From positions 1 to 46,921 of the forward strand of contig JAUNLN010000016.1 of NCBI GenBank assembly GCA_030532245.1: a DNA stretch of 46,921 bases, in the 5' to 3' direction. The notes under the pieces were generated by a model that saw only the letters and a program-made list of their open reading frames with translations, was not told the DNA's origin and searched no databases. The position numbers and the translations under genes are program-made. This document shows, piece after piece, positions 24,461 to 32,128 of this stretch (the first letter of the stretch is position 1; each line of letters begins with the position of its first letter). This stretch comes from Actinomycetaceae bacterium. Its GTDB lineage: Bacteria > Actinomycetota > Actinomycetes > Actinomycetales > Actinomycetaceae.

Positions 24461-25486
24461 CTACTCGGCGTTAGTTAGTGAGAGCGTTGTTTGACGCGGG
24501 GCGCCTGTTGAGTCTCGGACAACGAGTTTGGGTGCGAACGAGATGTGGTGGGGTTCCTTTTGTTCTAGGAGGAGTTCGGCTGCGGAGCATCCGAGGTCGT
24601 CCATTGGCTGTTGAATCGTGGTGAGCGGGGTGACGAGTTCGGCGGCGGCTGGTATGTCGTCGAAGCCGACGATCGACATTTCTCCTGGGATGGCGAGGCC
24701 GAGTTTTCGCACTTCTCGCATTGCTCCGAGTGCAAGCTGGTCGGAGGCGCAGAATACTGCGGTCGTTTCGGGGTGATTTAGGAGGAGTTGCTTCAGTGCT
24801 TCTCCTCCGTCGGTGGAATCGAAACTTCCTGCGTTGATTTCGGTGACCTTGATGGAGTTGCCGAGGTTTGCGCAGGCTTGTTTAACGCCTTGCTGGCGTG
24901 TGCGTGCTTGACTGAAGTCTTTGGGGCCGTTGATGAAGCCGATGTTTTTGTGGCCGAGTGATACGAGGTGTTGGATGGCTTCGGCTGCTCCGGTTTCGTC
25001 GTCTACGGCGACGCTGCTGATTTGTTCCGATAGGGGAGGGTGGTCCATTAGGACTAGTGGGATTTTTCTTCGGGTTAGCAGTTCTATGTTCGAGAGTGCG
25101 TCTTTGGAGGGGACGAGGATTACTCCGTGAACTCTTTGGGAGGTTAATTGGCCGATGAGTTCTTTCTCCTTTTTGGGGTCGCCGTCGGATGAGGAGATCA
25201 TCGGGTAGTAGCCGTCTTTGGCTAGGCGGTTTTCGATGGCTCGCGCGGCTTGGGAGAAGAATGGGTTCGCGATGTTGAATACGATGACGCCGACGAGGCG
25301 TGAACGGCCTGCGCGCAGGCTTCTTCCGGTGTCGGAGGGGACGAATCCGAGTTCGGCGATTGCTTTTTCTACACGTTCTTTCGCTGAGGCGGACACGATT
25401 TCGGGGTGATTAAGCACGTTGGAGACTGTGCCTACGGATAGGCCGGAGGCTTTCGCGACGTCTTTAATGCCTGGCATCCGTTTCAT
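24461..25486 (-). CDS. LacI-family regulator, probably of L-rhamnose catabolism
   Basis: Repressor of 341 residues: helix-turn-helix IKDVAKASGLSVGTVSNVLNH at 7-27, hinge [13 protein letters not shown], and effector domain with PLTTIQQPMDDLG near the end. GGAGGG lies five bases before the ATG. It is divergent from rhaI, and its family-type operators occur in the shared intergenic region, one close to its own start and two around the rha promoter. This arrangement argues for a local rhamnose-responsive repressor that also controls itself; ligand assignment is inferred from neighbours. Confidence 0.87.
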   Translation of the reverse strand: MKRMPGIKDVAKASGLSVGTVSNVLNHPEIVSASAKERVEKAIAELGFVPSDTGRSLRAGRSRLVGVIVFNIANPFFSQAARAIENRLAKDGYYPMISSSDGDPKKEKELIGQLTSQRVHGVILVPSKDALSNIELLTRRKIPLVLMDHPPLSEQISSVAVDDETGAAEAIQHLVSLGHKNIGFINGPKDFSQARTRQQGVKQACANLGNSIKVTEINAGSFDSTDGGEALKQLLLNHPETTAVFCASDQLALGAMREVRKLGLAIPGEMSIVGFDDIPAAAELVTPLTTIQQPMDDLGCSAAELLLEQKEPHHISFAPKLVVRDSTGAPRQTTLSLTNAE

Positions 25487-25515
25487 TTGCCCTCCTCGAA
25501 GTTGTCACTAACGAT

Positions 25516-25529
25516 TTTAAACGATTCAG
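25516..25529. promoter_or_regulatory. LacI-type operator near the rha regulator start
   Basis: TTTAAACGATTCAG, a degenerate copy of the TTGAAACGATTCAA site, with central CG and AA/TT flanks. It is 30 bases upstream of the LacI start, fitting autoregulation. Confidence 0.45.
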
Positions 25530-25743
25530 CGTAGCTGTTGCCCCGTTGCCGCTCGGCTTCTTAAACGGCGTCCGCCTCTGATCTTGGCGTTATCCGGAGC
25601 GGGTGTCTGTGTAGTAGGCACAAGGGTACGTGGAGGAGCGGTGCGGAGTGCGCACGTTTGAGGTGTGCGTGAACGCATTGTTGGTCGCTTTTTGTGGCGG
25701 GGCTGCTGAAATGTGCTGTCGATAACAGGGAAAGGCTTGTAGT

Positions 25744-25789
25744 TGAACCGTTTCAGTAATAAACTCGAAGTGAGATTGAAACGATTCAA
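25744..25789. promoter_or_regulatory. Paired LacI-type operators flanking the rhaIBD promoter
   Basis: TGAACCGTTTCA (25744-25755) and TTGAAACGATTCAA (25776-25789) are near-palindromes with a central CG, centres 33 bp apart (about three turns). TAATAA at 25757-25762 between them is a plausible -10, so the first site would sit over the spacer region and the second just past the start of transcription. Confidence 0.65.
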
Positions 25790-25909
25790 GACCGAGGGGA
25801 GCAGTTCCGGCTTAGCTCAAATGGGCTTGCTCTTTACCGGGGTTTTCAACGTCCGAAAACTTCAGGCCGCCGGATGTTTCCCTTAGATTGTGCGGGGAAG
25901 GCAAAGAAA

Positions 25910-27088
25910 ATGGTACAGCTTAGTGATCTCAGTGTTGAGAACCGGAAACTACTTGAAGAACAGACGATTGAGTTGCCGTCGTGGGCGTTTGGAAACTCGG
26001 GAACGCGCTTCCGCGTGTTCACAACGGATGGTGTGCCTCGCGATCCCTTCGAAAAGGTTGCGGATGCCGCGCAGGTAAACAAATACACGGGTGCAGCGCC
26101 GCGAGTCTCCCTCCATATCCCGTGGGATCTCACAGACGACTTTGAGGCGTTGCGCGACCATGCCGAATCTCTCGGAGTGCAGCTCGGGACCATCAACTCG
26201 AACGTGTTCCAAGATGAGGACTACAAGTTCGGTTCCCTTTGTAATCCGAGCAAAAAGATCCGCCAGAAGGCAATCGACCACCACAAGCAGTGCATTGACG
26301 TAATGCGCAAGACTGGTTCGAAGGATCTGAAGATCTGGCTGGCCGATGGAACGAACTACCCGGGCCAAGACTCGATCTACGCAAGGCAAGATCGTCTGGC
26401 GCAGGCGCTGTCGGAAATCTACGCGGAGCTTGACGACGACATGCGCATTGTCCTTGAATACAAGTTCTTCGAGCCGGCGTTTTACCACACGGACGTACCC
26501 GACTGGGGTACCGCGCTCGTCCACTGTCTCGCGCTGGGCGAGAAGGCGAAGGTCGTTCTCGACACCGGCCACCACGCTCCCGGCACGAACATCGAGTTCA
26601 TCGGCGCACAGCTACTTCGCGTAGGCCGCCTCGGCGCGTTCGACTTCAACTCCCGTTTCTACGCAGATGACGACCTGATCGTAGGTGCCGCCGACCCGTT
26701 CCAGCTGTTCAGAATCATGAACGAAATCGTCTCGGCTGGTGCGCTCGCTGCAGATTCGCAGGTGAACTTCATGCTGGATCAGTGCCACAACCTAGAAGAA
26801 AAGATTCCCGGCGAGATCCGTTCGATTACAAACGTGCAGGAGGCGACCGCTAAGGCTCTCCTGGTCGACAGGGATGAGTTGAAGAAACGTCAGGAGGCGG
26901 GTGACGTGCTCGGTGCGAACGACGTTCTGATGGCTGCCTTCAACACGGACGTGCGCGGTCTGCTCGGTGAGCTCCGCGAGTCGAAGGGCCTCGACCCCGA
27001 CCCGATGGGTGCATTCCTGAAGTCTGGGTACCTAGAGAAGGTACGCAGTGAACGCGTTGGCGGGACCCAAGCCGGTTGGGGAGCGTAG
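25910..27088 (+). CDS. rhaI: L-rhamnose isomerase (RhaI type)
   Basis: Converts L-rhamnose to L-rhamnulose, first step of the pathway. The 392-residue TIM-barrel protein matches the Pseudomonas-type isomerase rather than E. coli RhaA: INSNVFQDEDYKFGSLCNP, KIWLADGTNYPGQDSI, VLEYKFFEPAFYHTD (with a metal-binding Glu) and VVLDTGHHAPG (metal-binding Asp and catalytic-side His). ATG at 25910 is chosen because GGGGAAGG lies about 8 bases upstream; 12 additional codons are open. First gene of rhaI-rhaB-rhaD, under the paired operators. Confidence 0.93.
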   Translation: MVQLSDLSVENRKLLEEQTIELPSWAFGNSGTRFRVFTTDGVPRDPFEKVADAAQVNKYTGAAPRVSLHIPWDLTDDFEALRDHAESLGVQLGTINSNVFQDEDYKFGSLCNPSKKIRQKAIDHHKQCIDVMRKTGSKDLKIWLADGTNYPGQDSIYARQDRLAQALSEIYAELDDDMRIVLEYKFFEPAFYHTDVPDWGTALVHCLALGEKAKVVLDTGHHAPGTNIEFIGAQLLRVGRLGAFDFNSRFYADDDLIVGAADPFQLFRIMNEIVSAGALAADSQVNFMLDQCHNLEEKIPGEIRSITNVQEATAKALLVDRDELKKRQEAGDVLGANDVLMAAFNTDVRGLLGELRESKGLDPDPMGAFLKSGYLEKVRSERVGGTQAGWGA

Positions 27089-27099
27089 GGGCTACGCAG

Positions 27100-28596
27100 A
27101 TGGCGACGTTCGCTGCAGTTGATTTGGGCGCTTCATCTGGCCGGGTCATCGTGGGGTCGGTTGCAGATAAGAAAATAGAATGCCGTGAAATCACGCGTTT
27201 TACGAATGGGCCTACGAGGGTGCCTGAAGGAAATGGAGCCAGCCTGTATTGGGACATTTACAGGATTTGGAACCACGTACTTAAAGGATTGAACGATCTG
27301 AAGGTCGAGTCGATTGAGTCTGTAGGCGTTGATTCTTGGGCTGTCGATTACGGGTTGGTCTCAGCGAGCAGGAAGCTCCTTGGCGCTCCATACAGTTATC
27401 GAGATTCGCGCACCGCGGGCATTCCAGATAAATGGTTTAAGGAGTTTCCTCCTCAGGAGTTCTATGAGCGAAATGGTTTGCAGGTTCTGGATTTCAACAC
27501 GATTTTCCAGTTGATTGCAGCAACCAAGACTCCGGGGGATCGAGATGCCTTAACCAGCGCGGAGCATATTTTGTTGCTACCTGATCTTTTGAACTACTGG
27601 TTGAGCGGTGAAAACTACTCCGAGATTACGAACTCCTCCTCTACGGGCCTAATAAATCCTGAGACGAGGAGGTGGTCGCAGCAACTACTGGAGAGTTTTG
27701 CTCAGAGCACGGGCGTTGATATCCGCTCAAAACTCGCCCCACTCATCGAGGCTGGTGAGCGTGTCGGAGAAATTCGATCTGACGTAGTTCCGCTAACCAA
27801 AAAGAACGGCGCACCGACGTCGCTGATAGCTGTTGGGAGCCACGACACGGCGTCTGCGGTTGCTGCTGTTCCAGCTTCGAATGAGCGCTTCGCCTACATC
27901 TCGTGCGGCACCTGGTCGCTGGTTGGCTTGGAGCTAGAGAAGCCGGTTTTGAGTGAAGAATCGCGGCTTGCGAATTTCACGAACGAACTCGGCGTAGACG
28001 GGACTGTTCGGTATCTGCACAACATCATGGGCATGTGGGTTCTGAACGGTTGTGTGGCCAAGTGGAGAGAGCAGGATCCGAACCTGACTTTCGAGGAGAT
28101 CGACCGCGCAGCTGCAGATGCGCCCGCGCTACGCACGGTCGTGGATATCAACGACCCGATCTTCTCGTCACCCGGCAATATGGTCGCTCGAATCGACGAG
28201 CTGGCGGATCGTACCGGGCAACCGCGCCCACGTTCTATCGGCGAATACGTGAGGTGCATAAACGAGTCGTTAGCTCTCGCTCACGCGAGGGCAGTTCGAG
28301 AGGCGTGCTCGCTCGCGGATAAGAGCGTGGACGTGATCCACATGGTTGGAGGCGGCACGAAGAACCGGCTCCTATGCCAGTTGACGGCAGACGCATGCGG
28401 TCTTCCAGTAAAGGTTGGGCCGGTTGAAGCAACGTCACTTGGAAACCTGCTGGTGCAGGCTCGCGCGCAGGGAGCTATTCCGGATTCGCTCGGGGCGATG
28501 CGTGAGGTCGTCCGAAACTCGATCCGTCTTGAAACGCTCAACCCAGCGGGGAACGACTCGGCTTGGCGGGAAGCCGAATCTCGAATCTTTAACTAA
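27100..28596 (+). CDS. rhaB: L-rhamnulokinase
   Basis: Phosphorylates L-rhamnulose to L-rhamnulose 1-phosphate with ATP, 498 residues of the FGGY sugar-kinase family. The N-terminal nucleotide-fold motif is AVDLGASSGRVIV, the middle has DSWAVDYGLV with catalytic-type Asp, and the C-terminal ATPase motif is IHMVGGGTKNRLLCQ. ATG at 27100 has GGGG eight bases upstream and starts 11 bases after rhaI. Its base composition is more A/T-rich by eye than that of the flanking pst and clpC genes. Confidence 0.93.
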   Translation: MATFAAVDLGASSGRVIVGSVADKKIECREITRFTNGPTRVPEGNGASLYWDIYRIWNHVLKGLNDLKVESIESVGVDSWAVDYGLVSASRKLLGAPYSYRDSRTAGIPDKWFKEFPPQEFYERNGLQVLDFNTIFQLIAATKTPGDRDALTSAEHILLLPDLLNYWLSGENYSEITNSSSTGLINPETRRWSQQLLESFAQSTGVDIRSKLAPLIEAGERVGEIRSDVVPLTKKNGAPTSLIAVGSHDTASAVAAVPASNERFAYISCGTWSLVGLELEKPVLSEESRLANFTNELGVDGTVRYLHNIMGMWVLNGCVAKWREQDPNLTFEEIDRAAADAPALRTVVDINDPIFSSPGNMVARIDELADRTGQPRPRSIGEYVRCINESLALAHARAVREACSLADKSVDVIHMVGGGTKNRLLCQLTADACGLPVKVGPVEATSLGNLLVQARAQGAIPDSLGAMREVVRNSIRLETLNPAGNDSAWREAESRIFN

Positions 28597-28609
28597 TTCG
28601 TAAGGAAGA

Positions 28610-29431
28610 ATGATGAACTCTGAAACGACGCTCGAAGAGCTTTTGGTTGAAATGGGTAAGGCGGGTGCCCGTCTTGATGAGATGCATGCTGTGGAGGCAG
28701 GGGCTGGAAACATCTCGGTTTCGGTCGCGTGGGATTTGAACCTGGATTCCATGTTCCCCGAAAGCCAAGAGAAGGTGAGCCTTCCGCTACGTGTTCCCGC
28801 GCTCGCGGGCCGCACCGTGCTGGTAACTGGTTCGGGATGTCGACTTAGAGAGGTTGGAGTCGACCCGCTAGTGAATGTGTCTGCGTTCGTTGTCGATGAG
28901 GGCGGCGAGACGGGCACTTGGTACACGCATCCGAAGAAGAGGTACGTGCGTCCGACCAGTGAGTTTAACTCTCACCTGGCGGTTCATAACGATCAGGTTG
29001 AGAAGCGGGGTGTGGAGTTTCAGGCTGTTATTCACGCGCAGCCGCCGCATCTTGTGGCGCTGTCGCACGATGCTGAGACTTTAAACAACCATGATTTTAA
29101 CCGTCGGGTTTTCCGTTGGGAGCCTGAGACTATCGTGCAACTGCCCGAGGGGATCGAGGTACTCGAGTTCATGGTTCCAGGTAGCCAGGAGTTGATGGAA
29201 AACAACGTTCGGGGATTGCGCGACCATCAGATCACGTTGTGGGCGAAGCATGGCATCATGGTCCGTTCGGATGAGTCTCCGCTGTCTGCGGTAGACAAGG
29301 TTGAGTACGTCGAGACGGGTGCGATGTATGAGCACATGAACTCCGCTATTGGGGGAAAGAATGCGGGTCTAAGTGACGAGGAGATCCGTCGGGTGATTGA
29401 CGCTTTTGGTGTCCAAACGAACCTCTACTAG
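28610..29431 (+). CDS. rhaD: L-rhamnulose-1-phosphate aldolase
   Basis: Zinc-dependent class II aldolase that splits rhamnulose 1-phosphate into DHAP and L-lactaldehyde, 273 residues. The catalytic Glu is Glu118 in RPTSEFNSHL. Metal-ligand positions are His142 in VIHAQPPHL and His214 in LWAKHGIM. The first histidine motif reads HAQ where FucA-type relatives have HxH; His147 is nearby and could contribute. AAGGA precedes the tandem ATG ATG start. It is the last gene of the cluster. No rhamnose transporter, mutarotase or lactaldehyde dehydrogenase gene is adjacent. Confidence 0.9.
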   Translation: MMNSETTLEELLVEMGKAGARLDEMHAVEAGAGNISVSVAWDLNLDSMFPESQEKVSLPLRVPALAGRTVLVTGSGCRLREVGVDPLVNVSAFVVDEGGETGTWYTHPKKRYVRPTSEFNSHLAVHNDQVEKRGVEFQAVIHAQPPHLVALSHDAETLNNHDFNRRVFRWEPETIVQLPEGIEVLEFMVPGSQELMENNVRGLRDHQITLWAKHGIMVRSDESPLSAVDKVEYVETGAMYEHMNSAIGGKNAGLSDEEIRRVIDAFGVQTNLY

Positions 29432-29466
29432 GGGTCGCCTAGCGTTTCTGTAGAGAGGTTTATTGC

Positions 29467-29490
29467 CAGGAGGCGGATGCTCCTGTTTCT
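29467..29490 (+). terminator. Weak hairpin after rhaD
   Basis: CAGGAG / CTCCTG with a 7-nt loop followed by TTTCTT, 35 bases after the rhaD stop. Short stem, so only a possible terminator. Confidence 0.35.
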
Positions 29491-29538
29491 TGTAGGACGC
29501 TTCCTCTTTTTGCCTCAGTGAATTAGGACTGGGTGAAT

Positions 29539-29576
29539 TAGTTTGTGGGCCACCAAAACCGGTGGCCCACAAACTA
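29539..29576. terminator. Long inverted repeat between convergent rhaD and adhesin genes
   Basis: Sixteen-base-pair perfect stem built on AGTTTGTGGGCCACC / GGTGGCCCACAAACT with loop AAAACC. It is placed between convergent genes and likely stops transcription from both sides, although neither side has a run of T beyond the stem. Confidence 0.65.
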
Positions 29577-29608
29577 TGTGCGGCTAGTGCCGCGGTTACT
29601 GCACTGTG

Positions 29609-31678
29609 TTACGAGTTGCGTCGACGCGTCACAACTACCAGGCCAGAACCTGCTGCAAGAAGCAGGAGGCCAACACCAGCCATCGGGAGCACGCCGTTCA
29701 CGCCCGTAGTCGGAAGCTTCGGACGAACCTGCGGCTTCGTCTCCTCTGTCGGCTTCGGCGCGGGCTTCTTGTCAACCGTGTTGATAACCTTCGCAAGGTT
29801 GTCTTGGCCGATGCCGTTCTCATCCGTGCCAGCCTCAATGATGGTCACCGATTCGGGTTCAAAACGAACCTCACCCCAGACTAGACCCTCAGCGGGGACG
29901 GCTAGATCATCCTCAGTGACGGTACACGTGAAACCGACCGGCACGTCGATCGCCTTGCTTGCGTTCGGGGCGCCGTCCTGCTTCAAGTCAGCGAAGCCAG
30001 GGCCAACCAGCGCCCACGTGCCAGTAATCGGCTTGCGAAGACCCTCGAGCCTCTCCACCGGAACGCACTCGAACGCGCCCGAGAAACCAATCTTGCCCGC
30101 CTCGTCCGCGGCGGATCCTTCGACTACCTTCTCGATGGAGAACGAGCCGGTCTTCTCACGGTTCACAATCTTGACGTGCTTGCTGACGCCCTGGCTGATC
30201 GTGAACTTGTTACCAGCATCGCCGTATTCGACGTTGTAATCCGCCGAGTGGGCCGAGTCCTCAGTCACGGTGTACTCGCCCGGAGCGCCAAGTTCAACGA
30301 ACGTCTGAGAGGCGCCAGCAGCCAGATCGAAGTTCCACTCGAAACCATTCGAGTCCGTCAAAGTGACTCCGAAGGTAGTCCCAGGAACCGACCAACCAAT
30401 GAGTTCCTTCTCGATCTTGACGATCGACACCTTGACGGTGGGAACGGGGAAGGTCATCGAAGCCTCCTTGCCCTGAGCGTTTACATACTTCAACACTGCG
30501 TCGCCGTTAGTGGGGTATGTGCCATCTTCGTTCGGCTTAATGTTCGCAATGCTGTCGTTTGCCTTGATCGTGTAGGTTAGCTCGGCCGACCGGACGCCGT
30601 TTGCGTCTTTCTCTTCGAGATTAGGCGTCCACGTGAACTTTCCACCTTCGAAGCGAGCGTCACTGTTCTTAAAATCTACTAGGTCAAAGCCCGGAGCGAT
30701 CGGATCAGTGACAACAGGGTTAGTAATGGTCTTAGCAATCTCTACGGCAATCTCCGAGTAGATCTCGCTCAACTCGGTCGGGTCAGTCGTGGGGAAGTAG
30801 CTATCTTCAGAGGCAATCTGCTCCAATACGTCTCCACCGAAGGTTCCAGACTCAATCCCGACACTCCAAATTTTAATGCCATCAGCCTTCGCGAATCCGG
30901 CTTCAGCAATCGCCGAGTTGGCGTGGTCGTAGTAGAAAGAGCAGTAGAGGAAGATACAGCCAACACCAGTGTAGGGGTCGGTACCATAGCCAACCCTGTG
31001 AGGGTAGTTGAACTGCCCCTCAGGAACTGCGGCGGTGGTGTGGTCGTCTGCGTCTAGATAGCTTTCCGGGTTCTTGATGGCATAAGAGTAGGTCGGCTCA
31101 CCATCCGAAAGAATAATGATGTGCTTGTTCTTAGCCGGATCAACCGCGTTAGATAGTTGCTCCCTTGCGTTGTGGATGCCGTACTGCGTGTGAGTTCCGC
31201 CATCTGCCACTAACGCTGCGAGTAGATCCGTGTGATCAACGTGGGAAGGTGCGGCGCTCTGATCGTTGTCTCCGGAACTGAACTCAGACAAGCCGATCCT
31301 CACGGTCTCGTCTAACTCGCGCATTTTTTCAATAAACAGCTCCGCAGCCTTCTTCGCTTCTACAAGGCGGCCAAAATCAGCCATACTTTGGGACGTGTCG
31401 ATTACGAGCATCACGTCCGTCGTTTCGTTGGGATCGCGTACCTGATCCCTAGCCTCAACGCGGAGCTTAACCTCCCAGTGGTTCAACTTCCCCTTAACGG
31501 GTGTCGCAGTCTTATCGACCCTAACCTCGCCTGGCTGCAAAGTGTTTCCAGCTGCAGCTGGCGCATCCGAGGGTGTTCCCTCGTCTGCCATCGCGTATCC
31601 GGGTATCAGCCAAGCAATCAACGCCAAGATCAAACCCAAGACCGCGAACGAATGAGTAAACCTAACTCTCTCGCTCAT
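29609..31678 (-). CDS. Sortase-anchored VWA-domain surface adhesin
   Basis: Cell-wall protein of 689 residues. A signal peptide (1-31, ending GYAMA) is followed by a von Willebrand A domain (about 88-330) with the metal-site motif DTSQS (Asp94, Ser96, Ser98), the Thr of DGGTHTQYG and the Asp of IIILSDGEP. A Cys pair in GCIFLYC lies on a loop of this domain. Then come a DUF11-like beta domain (about 330-425), a prealbumin-like domain ending in PGEYTVTEDS, and a DUF5979-like domain. The C-terminus has the sorting signal LPTTG, a hydrophobic span and RRR. ATG at 31678 has AGGGG seven bases upstream. No sortase or other pilin is linked, so it is likely a stand-alone adhesin anchored by a housekeeping sortase. 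Confidence 0.9.
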   Translation of the reverse strand: MSERVRFTHSFAVLGLILALIAWLIPGYAMADEGTPSDAPAAAGNTLQPGEVRVDKTATPVKGKLNHWEVKLRVEARDQVRDPNETTDVMLVIDTSQSMADFGRLVEAKKAAELFIEKMRELDETVRIGLSEFSSGDNDQSAAPSHVDHTDLLAALVADGGTHTQYGIHNAREQLSNAVDPAKNKHIIILSDGEPTYSYAIKNPESYLDADDHTTAAVPEGQFNYPHRVGYGTDPYTGVGCIFLYCSFYYDHANSAIAEAGFAKADGIKIWSVGIESGTFGGDVLEQIASEDSYFPTTDPTELSEIYSEIAVEIAKTITNPVVTDPIAPGFDLVDFKNSDARFEGGKFTWTPNLEEKDANGVRSAELTYTIKANDSIANIKPNEDGTYPTNGDAVLKYVNAQGKEASMTFPVPTVKVSIVKIEKELIGWSVPGTTFGVTLTDSNGFEWNFDLAAGASQTFVELGAPGEYTVTEDSAHSADYNVEYGDAGNKFTISQGVSKHVKIVNREKTGSFSIEKVVEGSAADEAGKIGFSGAFECVPVERLEGLRKPITGTWALVGPGFADLKQDGAPNASKAIDVPVGFTCTVTEDDLAVPAEGLVWGEVRFEPESVTIIEAGTDENGIGQDNLAKVINTVDKKPAPKPTEETKPQVRPKLPTTGVNGVLPMAGVGLLLLAAGSGLVVVTRRRNS

Positions 31679-31752
31679 GATCAAACCCCTAACTCGAGCC
31701 CAACAAAATGCCGGGCAAAATTTCCTCACAAATTATCAACTAGGAAGCCCCA

Positions 31753-31768
31753 CATATCCGAAGATATG
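31753..31768. promoter_or_regulatory. Candidate operator ahead of the adhesin gene
   Basis: CATATC-CGAA-GATATG, six-base perfect arms around a 4-base centre, 75 bases upstream of the adhesin ATG in the AT-rich region. Position fits a regulator site; the regulator is unknown. Confidence 0.3.
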
Positions 31769-31904
31769 CGTACTCGTATTCAAATGTAGCATCATAAAAT
31801 AAGGAGAAAATGGATTACGTCCCATGCTGAAAGCCCGCTAACATGCGGAGTGAGAGAATTTGTGCAAATTTCCAAAATTGCATCAAAATTATCAATTTAG
31901 AGCA

Positions 31905-31922
31905 CTCACCCTTTTGGGTGAG
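31905..31922. other. Small perfect hairpin in the AT-rich region
   Basis: CTCACCC / GGGTGAG with a TTTT loop. It has no following T-run on plus, so it is not a typical terminator; it may be a protein site or part of a leader. Confidence 0.4.
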
Positions 31923-32128
31923 AGGCCGTTAAAATAGCGGAAAAACTAGCCCGCCAATAATTTAATTTCGCGCACACCCAGCAGGTAAAGATTTGATAAC
32001 GATTTAGGTGGACGCGAGATCTTGAGACGACGGCGCTTAATCTGCCCAGGCAATCGCAGTCGAAAACAGACGCTCAGCTTATAGGCTTGGCTGAGGGTGT
32101 TGATCTTCGACGAAGGAGTTGGCGAAAC

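Larger units (their letters stand above)
25487..25909. other. Divergent control region between the LacI gene and rhaI
   Basis: 423 bases with no credible gene. It contains three LacI-type operators (25516-25529, 25744-25755, 25776-25789) and the rha promoter. The central part, 25540-25735, shows no repeats or hairpins that stand out. A leader of about 120 bases lies between the last operator and the rhaI ribosome site. Confidence 0.55.
31679..32128. other. AT-rich divergent region between adhesin and alcohol dehydrogenase
   Basis: 450 bases without a credible gene and clearly richer in A/T than the rest of the window. It holds three structured sites: palindrome CATATC-CGAA-GATATG (31753-31768) 75 bases ahead of the adhesin start; the imperfect 20-bp palindrome at 31863-31882 with TGCAA/TTGCA ends; and hairpin CTCACCC-TTTT-GGGTGAG (31905-31922). 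Promoters for both flanking genes must lie here, but I could not fix them. Confidence 0.5.

Noticed and set aside
31801-31830. AAGGAG followed by a six-codon frame (MDYVPC) on plus
   Set aside because: Too short to call a gene, and the surrounding sequence is AT-rich where such matches arise by chance.
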